DNA of 64,000 nt from Bos javanicus (lineage: Eukaryota; Chordata; Mammalia; Artiodactyla; Bovidae): assembly GCF_032452875.1 (NCBI RefSeq), contig NC_083868.1, positions 32,530,537 through 32,594,536 of the forward strand, read 5' to 3'. The position numbers and the translations under genes are program-made. Under the pieces are notes generated by a model. That model was not told the origin of the DNA and made no database searches. It worked only from the letters and a program-made list of their open reading frames with translations. This document shows positions 23,594 to 35,636 of the stretch, piece after piece. Position 1 is the first letter of the stretch; every line of letters begins with the position of its first letter.

Positions 23594-23887
23594 ACAACCT
23601 AACAAAACTGAATCATGAAGAGGATAAAAACAACTTGAACATACCAATCATGAGTAAGATGGTTTAAACAATAATCAAAATCTCCCAATTAAAAAAAAAA
23701 AAAAAACTCAGGACACAAGGGCCTCACAGGTGAATTCTACCAAACACCTAGAGAAGAATTAACGACAATCCTCAAACTCTTCCAAAGAAATTGAAGAGGA
23801 AGGAAAACTCACTAATTATATAAGGCCAGCATTACCTTCCTATCAAATACAGATAAAGTCACTACAAGAAAAAAGAATCCCAGGTTC
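23594..23887 (+). mobile_element. Ancient L1, ORF2 fingers region, then truncated
   Basis: Last visible piece of the ancient L1: CTGAATCATGAAGAGGATAA, then a relic of the conserved KSPGPDGF codons and TGAATTCTACCAAACACCTA. L1 sequence ends at about 23887, before the catalytic reverse transcriptase motifs. Loss of the 3' half is unusual for an L1 and suggests a later deletion. Confidence 0.8.
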
Positions 23888-25342
23888 TGGTAAGCTAGTT
23901 TCCCCTGAAGGTAAGCCTTATTTAAGAACAGTACCATGGAATATTTAAAAATGACCCTTCCTCCCTGACAGAAGCATCAGGTCATTTTTCTCAGTACTTG
24001 GCTAAGCTCTTGAAGGAAGGGCTCACAACGCTATGAGGCACCCTATGACTGGTTTCCCTTGGAGTTTTAAATTTCAGAATTGTCACCCTAAGCCTCCAGT
24101 TATTCATCAATTACAGCTCAAATGTTTCTACCCTTTCTGGCACTGGTTTCCATGGAGATTTCAGCTAGTGAGACTCCATTTTGATAGGCCACAAATCCCT
24201 ATCTTTGCTGAGTTTCTCTCAAATGTTGAGGGCCATGCTTTGCCTTGTGTCTTCATCTCTATACAGATCCTAGTAAAGTTGTTGATTTTTCAGTCTGTTC
24301 AGCTTTTTATTGTTGTGTTAGGATGGAGTCAACTTTCCGTCTACTTACATGTGGAACTAGAAACCAAAAGTCATCAATAAAGGCAGTTTTCAATTAAAGC
24401 ATTTAAATATTCCATGATATTAAATCTAAAGCTTTTCTTTTAAAGTAAGCAAATAGCAAAGCAATGTGAATCACTACAATGGTGAAAAGTAAGATAGAAT
24501 TATCAAAATCAGATTTTGAATAGTAATAGTATAGTTGCTTTATAAGGAAAGATACATAGTACATCGGTACTTATTGTTCATACTCTGAATTTCAGTGGAA
24601 ACGCCATGGACAAAACAGGTCTCTATCAATTTTACCAGTGGAGCCTTTTGGTAGTCACTCCTGCCAGACTAAATATGCACTGAAGCTCTTTCCATTTTGG
24701 GAGATAAAAAGTCACAGCACAGAACATGAAATGCCTCAGCAGTGCTAAACTGATTCAATTCTGCTAGACTCACAGCTGCTGTTGGCATCTGTGTGAAATT
24801 TAAAAATAATAATAATAAAATAATAAGACTTTTTATAACCAATATTATGTTGAAACATGTTTTATAAATCTGCATTTCACAATCAAGATTGGCCTTTATT
24901 ATATTAGTGATAAAAGCTCAAAAGTGTCTGCATGATGAATTTTCAGTGAAATAAATAATTACAATCCCCTACAAACTAAGTATAATTTTACAACTTACAA
25001 TATTCAAAATGCCAAATATTAAATAATCCTTATGCTCTTAGAAAGGCTAGACTTAATTGAGATATATGACATTACATTCCCATTCTGGATCAGCTAATAA
25101 AACTCTGCTTAGTCACATCTTCTGATTGAATTAAATGTTTCTGGTTGATTCAAAACAAACTGAAAAATAAAATACAGTCTTAACTCTCCTAAAAACAGAG
25201 CATAGTCAAGTTCACAAATTAAAGATGTGGGTATATGCTTTCATAATACAGAGTTGACATACAGAAAGTAAGTCTCTAAAAATCTGGTGTACGACATAAT
25301 ACATTTTGAGAAAAATAAGTGTCTGGAGAATATGACTTAATG
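23888..25342. other. Intergenic DNA, unclassified
   Basis: The stretch 23960-24380 has higher GC and a 115-codon plus-strand frame (24033-24380), but the protein shows no known motif and the DNA looks like an old dispersed repeat I cannot name. The rest is AT-rich with no recognisable feature. Confidence 0.45.
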
Positions 25343-25351
25343 AAACTGTAC

Positions 25352-25630
25352 TGCTGCTGCTGCTGCTAAGTCATTTCAGTCCTGTCCGACTCTGTGCGAC
25401 CCCATAGACTGCAGCGAGCCAGGCTCCCCCGTCCTTGGGATTCTCCAGGTAAGAACACTGGAGTGGGTTGCCATTTCCTTCTCCAATGCATGAAAGTGAA
25501 AAGTGAAAGTGAAGTCTCTCAGTCGTGTCTGATTCTTTGCAACCCCATGGACTGCAGCCCACCAGGCTTCTCCATCCATGGGATTTTCCAGGCAAGAGTA
25601 CTGAAGTAGGGTGCCATCGCCTTCTCCGGA
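25352..25630 (-). mobile_element. BOV-A2 SINE with 9-bp TSD
   Basis: Minus-strand dimer with a (CTG)5 tail complement at its left end. TSD AAACTGTAC at 25343-25351 and 25631-25639 (perfect), so the whole 279-bp unit is defined. Confidence 0.95.
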
Positions 25631-25639
25631 AAACTGTAC

Positions 25640-28600
25640 AATATCCCCTAAATTTTGCTATCAGTATAATTCATTATTCAAAGCAGCAATATTCTAAAAG
25701 GAAGACTGAATTATAGGAAAGTTATATGATAATAACAGAATTTCTGGGCCAAATCTTCTACCTAGGTGGCCTAGAGGGCCTTGAAGATTTTTTTCATAAT
25801 CTCTGTTCTATCTTTACTTGATCCAGTTTACCATTTGCTGAATAGTCAAGACCTGGGATGCAAGCCAAGACTGACTTTTCCAAGCAGTGCTTGATATTCA
25901 AGTTCTGTTTGGTCCTCCTTTTTCCCCATTTTTAAATGTTATAAAACATTTTATAAAAATCTGTTTCCTGTTATCAAAGGAGCAGTTCCTTTTTTGGTAA
26001 TGATAACTTCCCTTTTGCAGGTAGCATACACATGTTTTCATATGTTTGCATTGTATCCTCCAAGAGATATGGATACCATCTTTGTATCCATCGTAGCACT
26101 TAGCATAAGATTCTGTACATATTAGTGTCCATAAATGCTATTGGAATTTAATTGTAAAAGAAACAAAACATTAATATGCTTTTTCTCTGTTGTGCTTTTG
26201 TTTTGACTAGGATGAAAAAATATATTTTGGTCTAGAGTTGAAGGGGCTTTGAATTAGTTATACCAGGTGGAAGACATAGTTAACAACTGGTACAAAAACA
26301 TTACAAATAATTAAGGTCAGGATACTACTTTTTTATTGCCCTTCCTTTGTAATTCCCTCAATTTTTTTCATTAAAAAAATCATCTCTCTATGGTTTCCAC
26401 CTACTCATTTACAATTTCTGATATGTAAACTCTAGATTCTACTGCTCATTTGAACTAGGTTACATTCATATTATAATTACCATTTAAGTAGAGGAGAACC
26501 TACCAATCAATTTATACTAAATAGGGGAAAATTGAATGTGTTAATAAAATTATGAAGAATAAATGCTACAAAGTGTTTGGTGAATTATGCCTACTACTTA
26601 CAATGAGAATATTAAGGAAAATAAAATAAATAATAATTTTACTGTTTCACATTCTCCTAATGTATTTTGTCAAAAATATACCGTCATTGATAACCAGAGA
26701 CCATATACTATAAAATGTTAAGTGAATGGCAATGAAGACAGAGAAAAATACAGAGAAGGTCTTATTTCTAAATTATTTTCAACCTTGAGTTGCAGCCAAG
26801 AATTTTGATTTTGTAAGCAATCACCTCACCAGATGTCTTGATACACCCCTGCCATGCCCTTGCTATTCCTTTTCTCAGTGGTGCATGTGCTCACGTGTAA
26901 ATAATAGATAGGGTACATTAAGACATGGGGTAAATTGAACAGGTTTATTTGGCACTGAGCAAACATCTGCTGTATAAAATCAAAATTAATCGCCATCATG
27001 AGTTCCCTGCACTAACTTATTGTCATCCATTTAGAAAATATCCGTTGTCCTAAACAACGCTAATAAAACACACAGAAACACACACATCCGTTAGAACTTG
27101 AGCCCTTGGCTCTCAGGGTCAGAATTCTGTGACACTGAGCTCCAAAGCAATTGCATTTCTCATCATTTTCTGATCTCTGGGAGTAAGGTGGGGCTAAATA
27201 AAAATAACATCAGAATGACAACAGGACTCTCCTTCAACATCTTTGTAGAGCCTTCAGTGATTCTCCAGGAACCACTGATTTGAGTTTGTATTTAAAGCAA
27301 GTTCCCCTGTTAAATGTCTAACTACTCTCCATCATACTGCATATAGTCATTAATGATGGAGCATTTCGAGCCAATGATATTAAAAGCCAAGAACACCAAG
27401 CTTCATTTAAAAGAAACCATGAGCACCTATGCTAGATTCTTCAAGTAAAATCAAAACAAATTCAAATATAGTCAGGGTATTAAAATAATGGACATTTCTA
27501 AAAGTGAGCACATTAATTTTTTTTAAAGACAGTGAAGCATGAATTTGGAATAATATTGCACTGTATGTAATCTTATCAGCACAATAATGTTCTACATATT
27601 CCTAGATATTAACATGAAAACTTCTGACCCATGAAAATAGTAAATATAATGATTCAGACCACTAGGGTTTACCAACTGCTTTTCTACACATGGACTGTGT
27701 TATTTATAACTAGTATTGAGGCCACATTCTTTAAGAGATGATTTCTCCCTAGCTTATGAACAACTTATTATACAACTCTCATGAAATAATCTTCCCTCTC
27801 TCTGTAAATTCTGACCTATGAAGAGGCCTTGTAATTTTATATAATAATTGCTTGATGAAAGATGTTTCCAGTTTTTTCCCCAAGAAAAATGCCCTTATAC
27901 AAAGAAGATAAGCTATTTAGCTAAAAAAAAAAAAGTAGATTCTAAAAACTAAAGATGAACAATGGAAAACTTCAGTTTCTAGTGTTCTTCATTCTTCATA
28001 TAATTCAGTAACTCTATGCATGGCATAAATTTATTAATTTCAGAAATTATGTCACAGAAATATTTATAAATCTTATGTGACTCCAACATGTTCCCTATAA
28101 GATTACTTGTTACTTTTCTGCTTAACTGCTTATCAGCTAATTACATAATTTGCCTCCCTGCCTAGTAAATTAAAATCCCAGTTCTCCTTCTTATAGTGCA
28201 TTCACTCCAGATGAGTCAACATCTGTACAGGGAGGATAGCGAACATTCAGCAAGGATGCTGCTGATTCCTAGTGAGAAATACTGAAAATGTCAGCAGGAC
28301 TTAACACATAGGTGAGCTCCGTACAGCAAAGGTGAAAACAAGCCAAAAATGTTTAACTAAATAAAAATACATAAAACATAAACATAAAATATGTACATAA
28401 AACATATTCTATGTTAAATCAGTATCTCTATATTTTATATGTTTTTTAAAAAAATTTGTCTTAGTAAACATAATTTCAGTGTCCTTCTTACTAGGACAGC
28501 ATCTCATCTTTGTACATTACTTTTGAACTTTAAAAGGATTCTCTTACTTTGACCATTGTACTCTTATAGCACTTTTTTGAAGCAGAGAGCTGTTATTAAT

Positions 28601-30056
28601 AGCTTTAATTTACAAGTAAGAAAACTAAGAACCACAGGTGCTATTAGGTTGTGATACTGGATTTCAATAATTTTTTTTCTCATTCCCATTCCCATACAAT
28701 TTTATTTACACAGCATTATGCCAACTTAAACACTTCATATCACTTTAATAAAACTCTGAGCCCTATACTTTAATTATTTGAGCAACAGCATTCTGATTTC
28801 TGGCTCTTTGAAAGGAGTCAGTTTTAAGATAGGAGTTTGAGGATATATATATAGTCTTGAAGACACAGATATAAGTAGGGAAGGCCAGATTAGAGAATGA
28901 AATGAAGAGAGAGGACTACATTCTAAAATTGTAGTCAATGAGGGAGGTACTGAGAAAGTAAAACCAGGCCACCTAGTATTATAGTTTGCTTTTATTTCTG
29001 TGGAGAAAAAACTTGCCCTAGTAGATAATTCTTAAAAAAAAAAATATTTTTTGGCTTTTCAATCATCAGGTACTGAGCTTTTTCCACTCTAAAACACTCC
29101 AAACACCTAATCTTATACTTTCTTTCCCAAATTACTTAAAATCAACCTCTCCTTTTCCCTATCTCCTCAACACCTGACCTCCTGAGTAATGAGAGACTGC
29201 CTCAAGCTGCTTCAAGTTTCTTTAAAGTTTTTTTTTTTCTTTACTGATCAGGAATCATCTCTACATTCAAGTATCCAATTTTCCTTCTATCAAAGAGTGC
29301 TTTTCAGAGTGTTTTCAAGTAGGAGCTGAACAGCATCAACTTTCAGGGAATTATGGTGGCTCTTCATCAGGAGAAGAGAGGTGGAATTGCCCTTCAGGGT
29401 TTGGACAGGGCCTTAGAAAGTGGTCTAATGTGATAATGATTTAGTGATAGCTCTAATTATAGCACAGTTCACCCCAGCAAATGTGTATTGAACACAAAGC
29501 CATTTAGCAGGAAGTTGTATGTGTCTCTGATGGTAGAAATAAAAGCTGCACACCACTGTGTTTGTTGGTAATAGTTCATCATTCTCCTTACACAAAAGAC
29601 TTTTCCTTTTCTCTTAGCGTAAGTGTATGAAATACTACTAGCTCCAAAAGTGAAAAGTGATCAGACTTAAAAGGTTTTATAACATTACTGAGCACCATGC
29701 CTGAACTGCTGATTAAACTTTAGTTAAAAGGGAAAAGTAAACATATTTGGTAAAGCAAATATAAAAGGGAAAAGAAAATCATATTTGGATCTTTGAGCAA
29801 AATAGAAGCAAGACTATTATTATTATTGACATAGTTAATTTAGAATCATAGAGGTTCAAGAGCCAGTATTATCTAGAAATTAAGGTTATCTAATTCTTGA
29901 TTCTCTATAATTTTAGTTATCATAAACATTTTTGGAAGATTAGAGGCATTCTCAAAAACAGAAATTAGAAGAATAATTTTTTCCTATTATACCAAAGATA
30001 TAAGAGTAAAGATCGGCGTGAAGATCAACAGGTTACTTAAAATATTTTTGGACTTC
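25640..30056. other. Longest repeat-poor stretch (4.4 kb)
   Basis: No LINE, ruminant SINE or convincing exon seen. It is AT-rich with short homopolymers (for example 27924-27935 and 29031-29044). The segment 28585-28650 resembles a MIR core. Absence of young insertions over 4.4 kb stands out against the rest of the window. Confidence 0.5.
28560..28655 (+). mobile_element. Possible MIR SINE relic
   Basis: ACAAGTAAGAAAACTAAGAA followed by CCACAGGTG resembles the MIR core (GATGAGGAAACTGAGGC). Weak match judged by eye. Confidence 0.35.
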
Positions 30057-30071
30057 TCAGAATGAAATTTT

Positions 30072-30175
30072 TTTTAATTAATTTTTTTTATTTTTTTAAA
30101 TTTAAATTTATTTATTTTAATTGGAGGCTAATTACTTTACAATATTGTAGTGGTTTTGCCATACATTAACATGAA
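30072..30175 (-). mobile_element. L1 3' end only (104 bp) with 15-bp TSD
   Basis: Complement of the last bases of a bovine L1: T-rich tail, then TTGGAGGCTAATTACTTTAC and GTAGTGGTTTTGCCATACAT. Perfect TSD TCAGAATGAAATTTT at 30057-30071 and 30176-30190. An extreme 5' truncation. Confidence 0.93.
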
Positions 30176-30208
30176 TCAGAATGAAATTTTATTTGTTAAA
30201 TGTATTAA

Positions 30209-30326
30209 GGAAATGACAACCCACTTCAGTATTCTTGTCGAATTCCACAGACAGAGGAGCTTGGTGGGCTACAGTCCATGGGATCACAAGGAGTCAGACA
30301 CAACTGAGCAACTAACACTAACTAAC
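30209..30326 (+). mobile_element. 5'-truncated Bov-tA SINE with 12-bp TSD
   Basis: Only the body is left: GGAAATGACAACCCACTTCA to GAGCAACTAACACTAAC. TSD TAAATGTATTAA (30197-30208) against TAAATGTACTAA (30327-30338), one mismatch. It lies six bases from the right TSD of the short L1. Confidence 0.9.
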
Positions 30327-30338
30327 TAAATGTACTAA

Positions 30339-31688
30339 CAGTCCAAAAAAGAATGTGTCAATGAGAACACTGATCTGCTTAGACATATAAGTTTAGAACA
30401 AAAGAATCAATGAGTCAAAAGTTCAGAAGCTAGTATTACATGTTTTAGCATCATCCATTAAAAAGGAACTTCAAAAATAATAGTGTTTAGATTTCTGTTG
30501 TTGTCCACAAGGTTTCACCTCTTGTGAAGTGGGTGGTTGCCCATCACAGTTCCATTCAGTCAAATATTTTATTAATCTGTGTAGCACCCATGCTCTGCAC
30601 TGACTTTTTCTTTCTTTTTTTTTTTTTTAAATGCCTCTGCTTCTTCACTAGATTTACTGATAAGTAGAATGTGGTATGGATAGTTTTATAATAGTTTGAT
30701 TTCTACTCTTCTTTTACGAACAGCAGTCATTGTACTCAGAGCTAACTCTGCTCTAATATGACCTCATCTTAAGCACATCTGCAAATACCATATTTCCAAA
30801 TTCTGAAGTTCTGAGTAGGCATTAATTTAGGGTACAAATTCAGCCCATTACCTCCTCATTCAGAGATAGAATGTATCATGGTTTTCAAAGTATTATATTA
30901 TTGTTTATGTTAACAACAAAGATTATGACATAAAGAAAAGAGAGCCATTAGAAGTGCTAGTGACATGTACAGTATCACAAGTATCCCTTCTAATTAGTCA
31001 TTAGACCCAGATGATAGGATTTATGATAGGTCAAGCTGACCTAAATGACAGTAGGGAGTTATACAGCAGATTTCTCGTTCTTGATAGCTAGACTCTACCC
31101 TGACTTAACATGAAGGAACATATTGATTAAATTCCACTGTAGATTAAGCATCTTCTACTTTAGTGAAACTGTTTGTTAGAAAAACAACAATGCATAAATA
31201 CTTGACCAACAGTAGTATAAAATTAATAATATAAGGTTTTCAAATATATTCCTCCAAGATAAATGTAAATCTGCCAACAAAAATGTTTCTCACAAATGTG
31301 GCTCTGCAACACAAAAAGGCTAATGATTTAAATTCCAAAGAACAAAAAGCAAACCATTTAATGCATTCAGAAGAGACAATCTTTGCAGGCGAAGCAGAAG
31401 TCTCTCTGATAAAAACTTATAGACGACTCTCAACACTATACTTTAGGCAAATATGAAATGCACTTCATTGTACTGTTTGTGTTACTGTTACTGTTAGGAT
31501 AATTTACTACAGTAATGATCAAGTACCTCTGTGTTTCAGAAAGTTAACAGTTGTGTGACCATAGTAATTTTACATACTTTTTTAAGTCTTATTTCACTGC
31601 ATTTATTGGGTGTGACAGATTTATTTTTATTATCTAGTAAGGCACCTATTTATATAACTTATTTAAATTATGTACAGAGTATTAGCTC
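30339..31688. other. Intergenic DNA, nothing recognised
   Basis: No gene or repeat family identified apart from a T run at about 30615-30628. Confidence 0.5.
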
Positions 31689-32578
31689 ATTTAACTTATA
31701 TGCAGAGTATATCATGTGAAATTCTAGGCTGGATGAAGCACAAGCTGGAGTCAAGACTACTGGGTGAATTATCAATAACCTCAGATATGCAGATGACACC
31801 ACCCTTATGGAAGAAAGTGAAGAGAAACTGAGGAGCCTCTTGATGAAAATGAAAGAGGACAGTGTAAAAGTTGGCTTAAAATTCAACATTCAGAAAACTA
31901 AGATCATGGCATCCAGTCCCATTACTTCATGTCAAGTAGATGGGAAAACAATGGAAACAGTGACACACTTTCTTTTCTTGGGCTCCAAAATCACTGCAGA
32001 TGGTAATTGCAGCCATGAAATTAAGATGCTTACTCCTTGGAAGAAAAGCTATGGCCAACCTGAACAGCATATTAAAAAGGAGAAACATCACTTTGCCCAC
32101 AAGGTTCTGTCTATTCAAAGCTATAGTTTTTCCAATAGTCATGTATGACTATTGGAAACTAATGTGAAAGTTGGACCATAAAGAAAGCTCAGCACCAAAG
32201 AACTGATGCTTTTGAACTGCGGTGTTGGAGAAGACTCGAAAGTCCTTTGAACTGCAAGGAGATCAAACCAGTCAGTCCTCAAGGAAATCAGTCCTGAATA
32301 TTCATTGGAAAGACTGATGCTAAAGCTGAAGCTCCAGTACTTTGGCCACCTGATGCAAAAAAAATGACTCACTGGAAAAGACCCTGATGCTGGAAAAGAT
32401 TGAAGGCAGGAGGAGAAGGAGACAACAGAGGATGAGATGGTTGAATGGCATCACTGAGTGGATGGACATGGGTTTGCACAAGCTCCAGGAGTTGGTGATG
32501 GACAGGGAAGCCTGGCATGCTGCAGTCCATGGAGTTGGGGTCACAAGAGTAGGACATGACCGAGGTACTGAACTGACT
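31689..32578 (+). mobile_element. BovB LINE, 0.9 kb 3' part
   Basis: Sense copy beginning just before the catalytic block (the bases at 31775-31800 encode NNLRYADDTT) and ending in GGTACTGAACTGACTTAT. The frame 31807-32148 (113 codons: LRSLLMKMKEDSVKVGLKFN, FLFLGSKITADGNCSHEIK) carries the thumb region and then shifts. A 12-bp ATGACTATTGGA stutter occurs near 32142-32155. No TSD seen. Confidence 0.93.
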
Positions 32579-32958
32579 TATAAGGCATAGAAACCTCTTA
32601 GGTAGTTTTGGGATTTCTCAGAAAGGGAATTGAGCCATGTACTGCTATTGAATCAGTGTGTCTGTCAAGTGGGAAAGAGGAGTCCACTGTTTCTATTTTG
32701 TCATCTACAATAACTATGTAATTGTTATAACGTAAATTTTGTGAAAATTTTCCTCATGAATTTTGATATTCATAATAAAACAAATGAAAAAACAATTGAA
32801 AGCATTGTTTTCTGGCTTTTTCTAATGTATGTTTGAGTGGAAAATATACCAATAATAGTTATTCTGTTGGCTATTCATATAATCCAGTATACTTTTTGTG
32901 AGAAGATTCTAAAGTAGAAAAGAATATCCTTTGAGTTGGAAATATGTTAGCATTAATC
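32579..32958. other. Intergenic DNA, nothing recognised
   Basis: Short unique-looking stretch up to the TSD of the next L1. Confidence 0.5.
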
Positions 32959-33320
32959 TACTCCTTGAATATCTTTCTTTTTATTTATTTTATTTATAAA
33001 ACTTTACAATATTGTATTAGTTTGGCCAAACATCGAAATGAATCCACCACAGGTATACCTGTGCTCCCCATCCTGAAACCTCCTCCCTCCTCCCTCCCCA
33101 TACACTCCCTCTGGGTCATCCCAGTGCACCAGCCCCAAACATCCAGTATCGTGCATCAAACCTGGACTGGCGACTCGTTTCATACATGATATTATACATG
33201 TTTCAATGCCATTCTCCCAAATCTCCCCACCCTCTCCCTCTCCCACAGACTCCATAAAACTGATCTATACATCAGTGTCTCTATTTCTGTCTCGTACACA
33301 GGGTTATTGTTACCATCTTT

Positions 33321-33755
33321 CTAAATTCCATATATATGCTTTAGTATACTGTATTGGTGTTTTTCTTTCTGGCTTACTTCACTCTGTATAATAGGTTCCA
33401 GTTTCATCCACCTCATTATAACTGATTCAAATGTATTCTTTTTAATGGCTGAGTAATACTCCATTGTGTATATGTACCACAGCTTTCTTATCCGTTCATC
33501 TGCTGATGGGCATCTGGGTTGCTTCCATGTCCTGGCTATTATAAACAGTGCTGCGATGACCATTGGGGTACATGTGTCTCTTTCCCTTCTGATTTCTTCA
33601 GTGTGTATGCCCAGCAGTGGGATTGCAGGATCATAAGGCAGTTCTATTTCCAGGTTTTTAAGGAATCTCCACACTGTTCTCCATAGTGGCTGTACTAGTT
33701 TGCATTCCCACCAACAGTGTAAGAGGTTCCCTTTTCTCCACACGCTCTCCAGCAT
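33321..33755 (-). pseudogene. L1 ORF2 C-terminal end, 144 codons
   Basis: Continuous minus-strand frame covering the last residues of ORF2 ([50 protein letters not shown]), ending shortly after the usual ORF2 stop position. It lacks the first part of the cysteine-rich motif because the nested L1 3' end lies directly upstream at 33771-34003. Its ATG is not the natural start. Confidence 0.9.
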
Positions 33756-33770
33756 TTATTGCTTGTAGAC

Positions 33771-34003
33771 TTTTTTTTTTAATTTTTATTTTATTTTTAA
33801 ACTTTACATAATTGTATTAGTTTTGCCAAATATCAAAATGAATCCACCACAGGTATACATGTGTTCCCCATCCTGAACCCTCCTCCATCCTGCCTCCCCA
33901 TACCATCCCTCTGGGTCATCCCAGTGCACTAGCCCCAAGCATCCAGTATCGTGCATCGAACCTGGACTGGCAACTCGTTTCATACATGATATTTTACATG
34001 TTC
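33771..34003 (-). mobile_element. Nested L1 3' end inside an L1
   Basis: An L1 3'UTR with T-rich tail complement at 33771-33800 and body to about 34003, lying between two contiguous blocks of ORF2 of the surrounding L1 (cut at TGTAGACTTTT / CGCAGCCATTCTG). About four bases of the host ORF2 are missing and no TSD is visible. Confidence 0.85.
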
Positions 34004-34202
34004 GCAGCCATTCTGACTGGTGTTAAATGGTACCTCATTGTGGTTTTGATTTGCATTTCTCTGATAATGAGTGATGTTGAGCATCTTTTCATGTGTTTGT
34101 TAGCCATCTGTATGTCTTCTTTGGAGAAATGTCTATTTAGTTCTTTGGCCCATTTTTTGATTGGGTCATTTATTTTTCTGGAATTGAGCTGTAGGAGTTG
34201 CT

Positions 34203-34784
34203 TTATATTTTTGAGATTAGTTGTTTGTCCGTTGCTTCATTTGCTATTATTTTCTCCCATTCTGAAGGCTGCCTTTTCACCTTGCTAATAGTTTCCTTTG
34301 TTGTGAAAAAGCTTTTAAGTTTAATTAAGTCCCATTTGTTTATTTTTGCTTTTATTTCCAATATTCTGGGAGGTGGGTCATAGAGGATCCTGCTGTGATG
34401 TATGTCAGAGAGTGTTTTGCCTATGTTCTCCTCTAGGAGTTTTATAGTTTCTCGTCCTACGTTGAGATCTTTAATCCATTTTGAGTTTATTTTTGTGTAT
34501 GGTGTTAGAAAGTGTTCTAGTTTCATTCTTTTACAAGTGGTTGACCAGATTTCCCAGCACCACTTGTTAAAGAGATTGTCTTTTCTCCACTGTATATTCT
34601 TGCCTCCTTTGTCAAAGATAAGGTGTCCATATGTGCGTGGATTTATCTCTGGGCTTTCTATTTTGTTCCATTGATCAATATTTCTGTCTTTGTGCCAGTA
34701 CCATACTGTCTTGATAACTGTGGCTTTGTAATAGAGCCTGAAGTCAGGTAGGTTGATTCCTCCAGTTCCATTCTTCTTTCTCAA
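34203..34784 (-). pseudogene. L1 ORF2 fragment, 193 codons
   Basis: Longest uninterrupted L1 frame in the window. It covers the region after the reverse transcriptase domain ([20 protein letters not shown]-like block [28 protein letters not shown]). The catalytic motifs are not in this piece. The lack of stops and the perfect TSD of its parent element suggest a fairly recent insertion. Confidence 0.93.
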
Positions 34785-35072
34785 GATAGCTTTGGCTATT
34801 CGTGGTTTTTTGTATTTCCATACAAATTATTAAATTATTTGTTCTAGATCTGTGAAGAATACCATTGGTAGCTTGATGGGGATTGCATTGAATCTATAAA
34901 TTGCTTTGGGTAGTATACTCATTTTCACTATATTGATTCTTCCAACCCATGAACATGGTATATTTCTCCATCTATTAGTGTCCTCTTTGATTTCTTTCAC
35001 CAGTGTTTTATAGTTTTCTATATATAGGTCTTTAGTTTCTTTAGGTAGATATATTCCTAAGTATTTCCATTT

Positions 35073-35528
35073 ATGATAAAAACTCTCCAGAAAGCAGGAA
35101 TAGAAGGAACATACCTCAACATAATAAAAGCTATATATGACAAACCCACAGCAAACATTATCCTCAATGGTGAAAAATTGAAAGCATTTCCTCTAAAGTC
35201 AGGAACAAGACAAGGGTGCCCACTTTCACCATTACTATTCAAAATAGTTTTGGAAGTTTTGGCCACAGCAATCAGAGCAGAAAAAGAAATAAAAGGAATC
35301 CAAATTGGAAAAGAAGGAGTAAAACTCTCACTATTTGCAGATGACATGATTCTCTACATAGAAAACCCTAAAGACTCCACCAGAAAATTACTAGAACTAA
35401 TCAATGACTATAGTAAAGTTGCAGGATATAAAATCAACACACAGAAATCCCTTGCATTCCTATACACTAATAATGAGAAAACAGAAAGAGAAATTAAGGA
35501 AACAATTCCATTCACCATTACTCCTTGA
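35073..35528 (+). pseudogene. L1 ORF2 reverse transcriptase fragment, 151 codons
   Basis: Plus-strand frame in the inverted 5' part of the twin-primed L1. It holds reverse transcriptase motif B ([13 protein letters not shown]) and the intact catalytic motif [10 protein letters not shown], followed by [20 protein letters not shown]. Motif A lies upstream and is missing, so no activity is expected. The last three codons read into the right TSD. Confidence 0.92.
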
Positions 35529-35592
35529 ATATCTTTCTTTAAGTTCTTGGGATGCCATAGAGCATTTCAAACTGCTGATTTTTCTTCAAAAA

Positions 35593-35597
<5 letters not shown>

Positions 35598-35633
<36 letters not shown>
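35598..35633. repeat. (TA)n microsatellite
   Basis: About 18 TA units in an AT-rich stretch. Likely polymorphic. Confidence 0.95.

Positions 35634-35636
<3 letters not shown>

Larger units (their letters stand above)
32981..35518 (-). mobile_element. Bovine-type L1, 2.5 kb, twin-primed, 22-bp TSD
   Basis: Minus-strand L1 with its tail at the left. 32981-35066 is minus-strand 3'UTR and ORF2; 35068-35518 is plus-strand ORF2 from further 5' in the element, i.e. an inverted 5' part. The two pieces lack about 15-20 nt of L1 between them. A perfect 22-bp TSD (its last 20 bases are CTCCTTGAATATCTTTCTTT) lies at 32959-32980 and 35519-35540. A second L1 3' end is nested at 33771-34003. Confidence 0.96.

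Noticed and set aside
24033..24380. 115-codon plus-strand frame in a GC-richer block
   Set aside because: No recognisable domain, poor start context, and the block resembles an old dispersed repeat; kept only as unclassified DNA.
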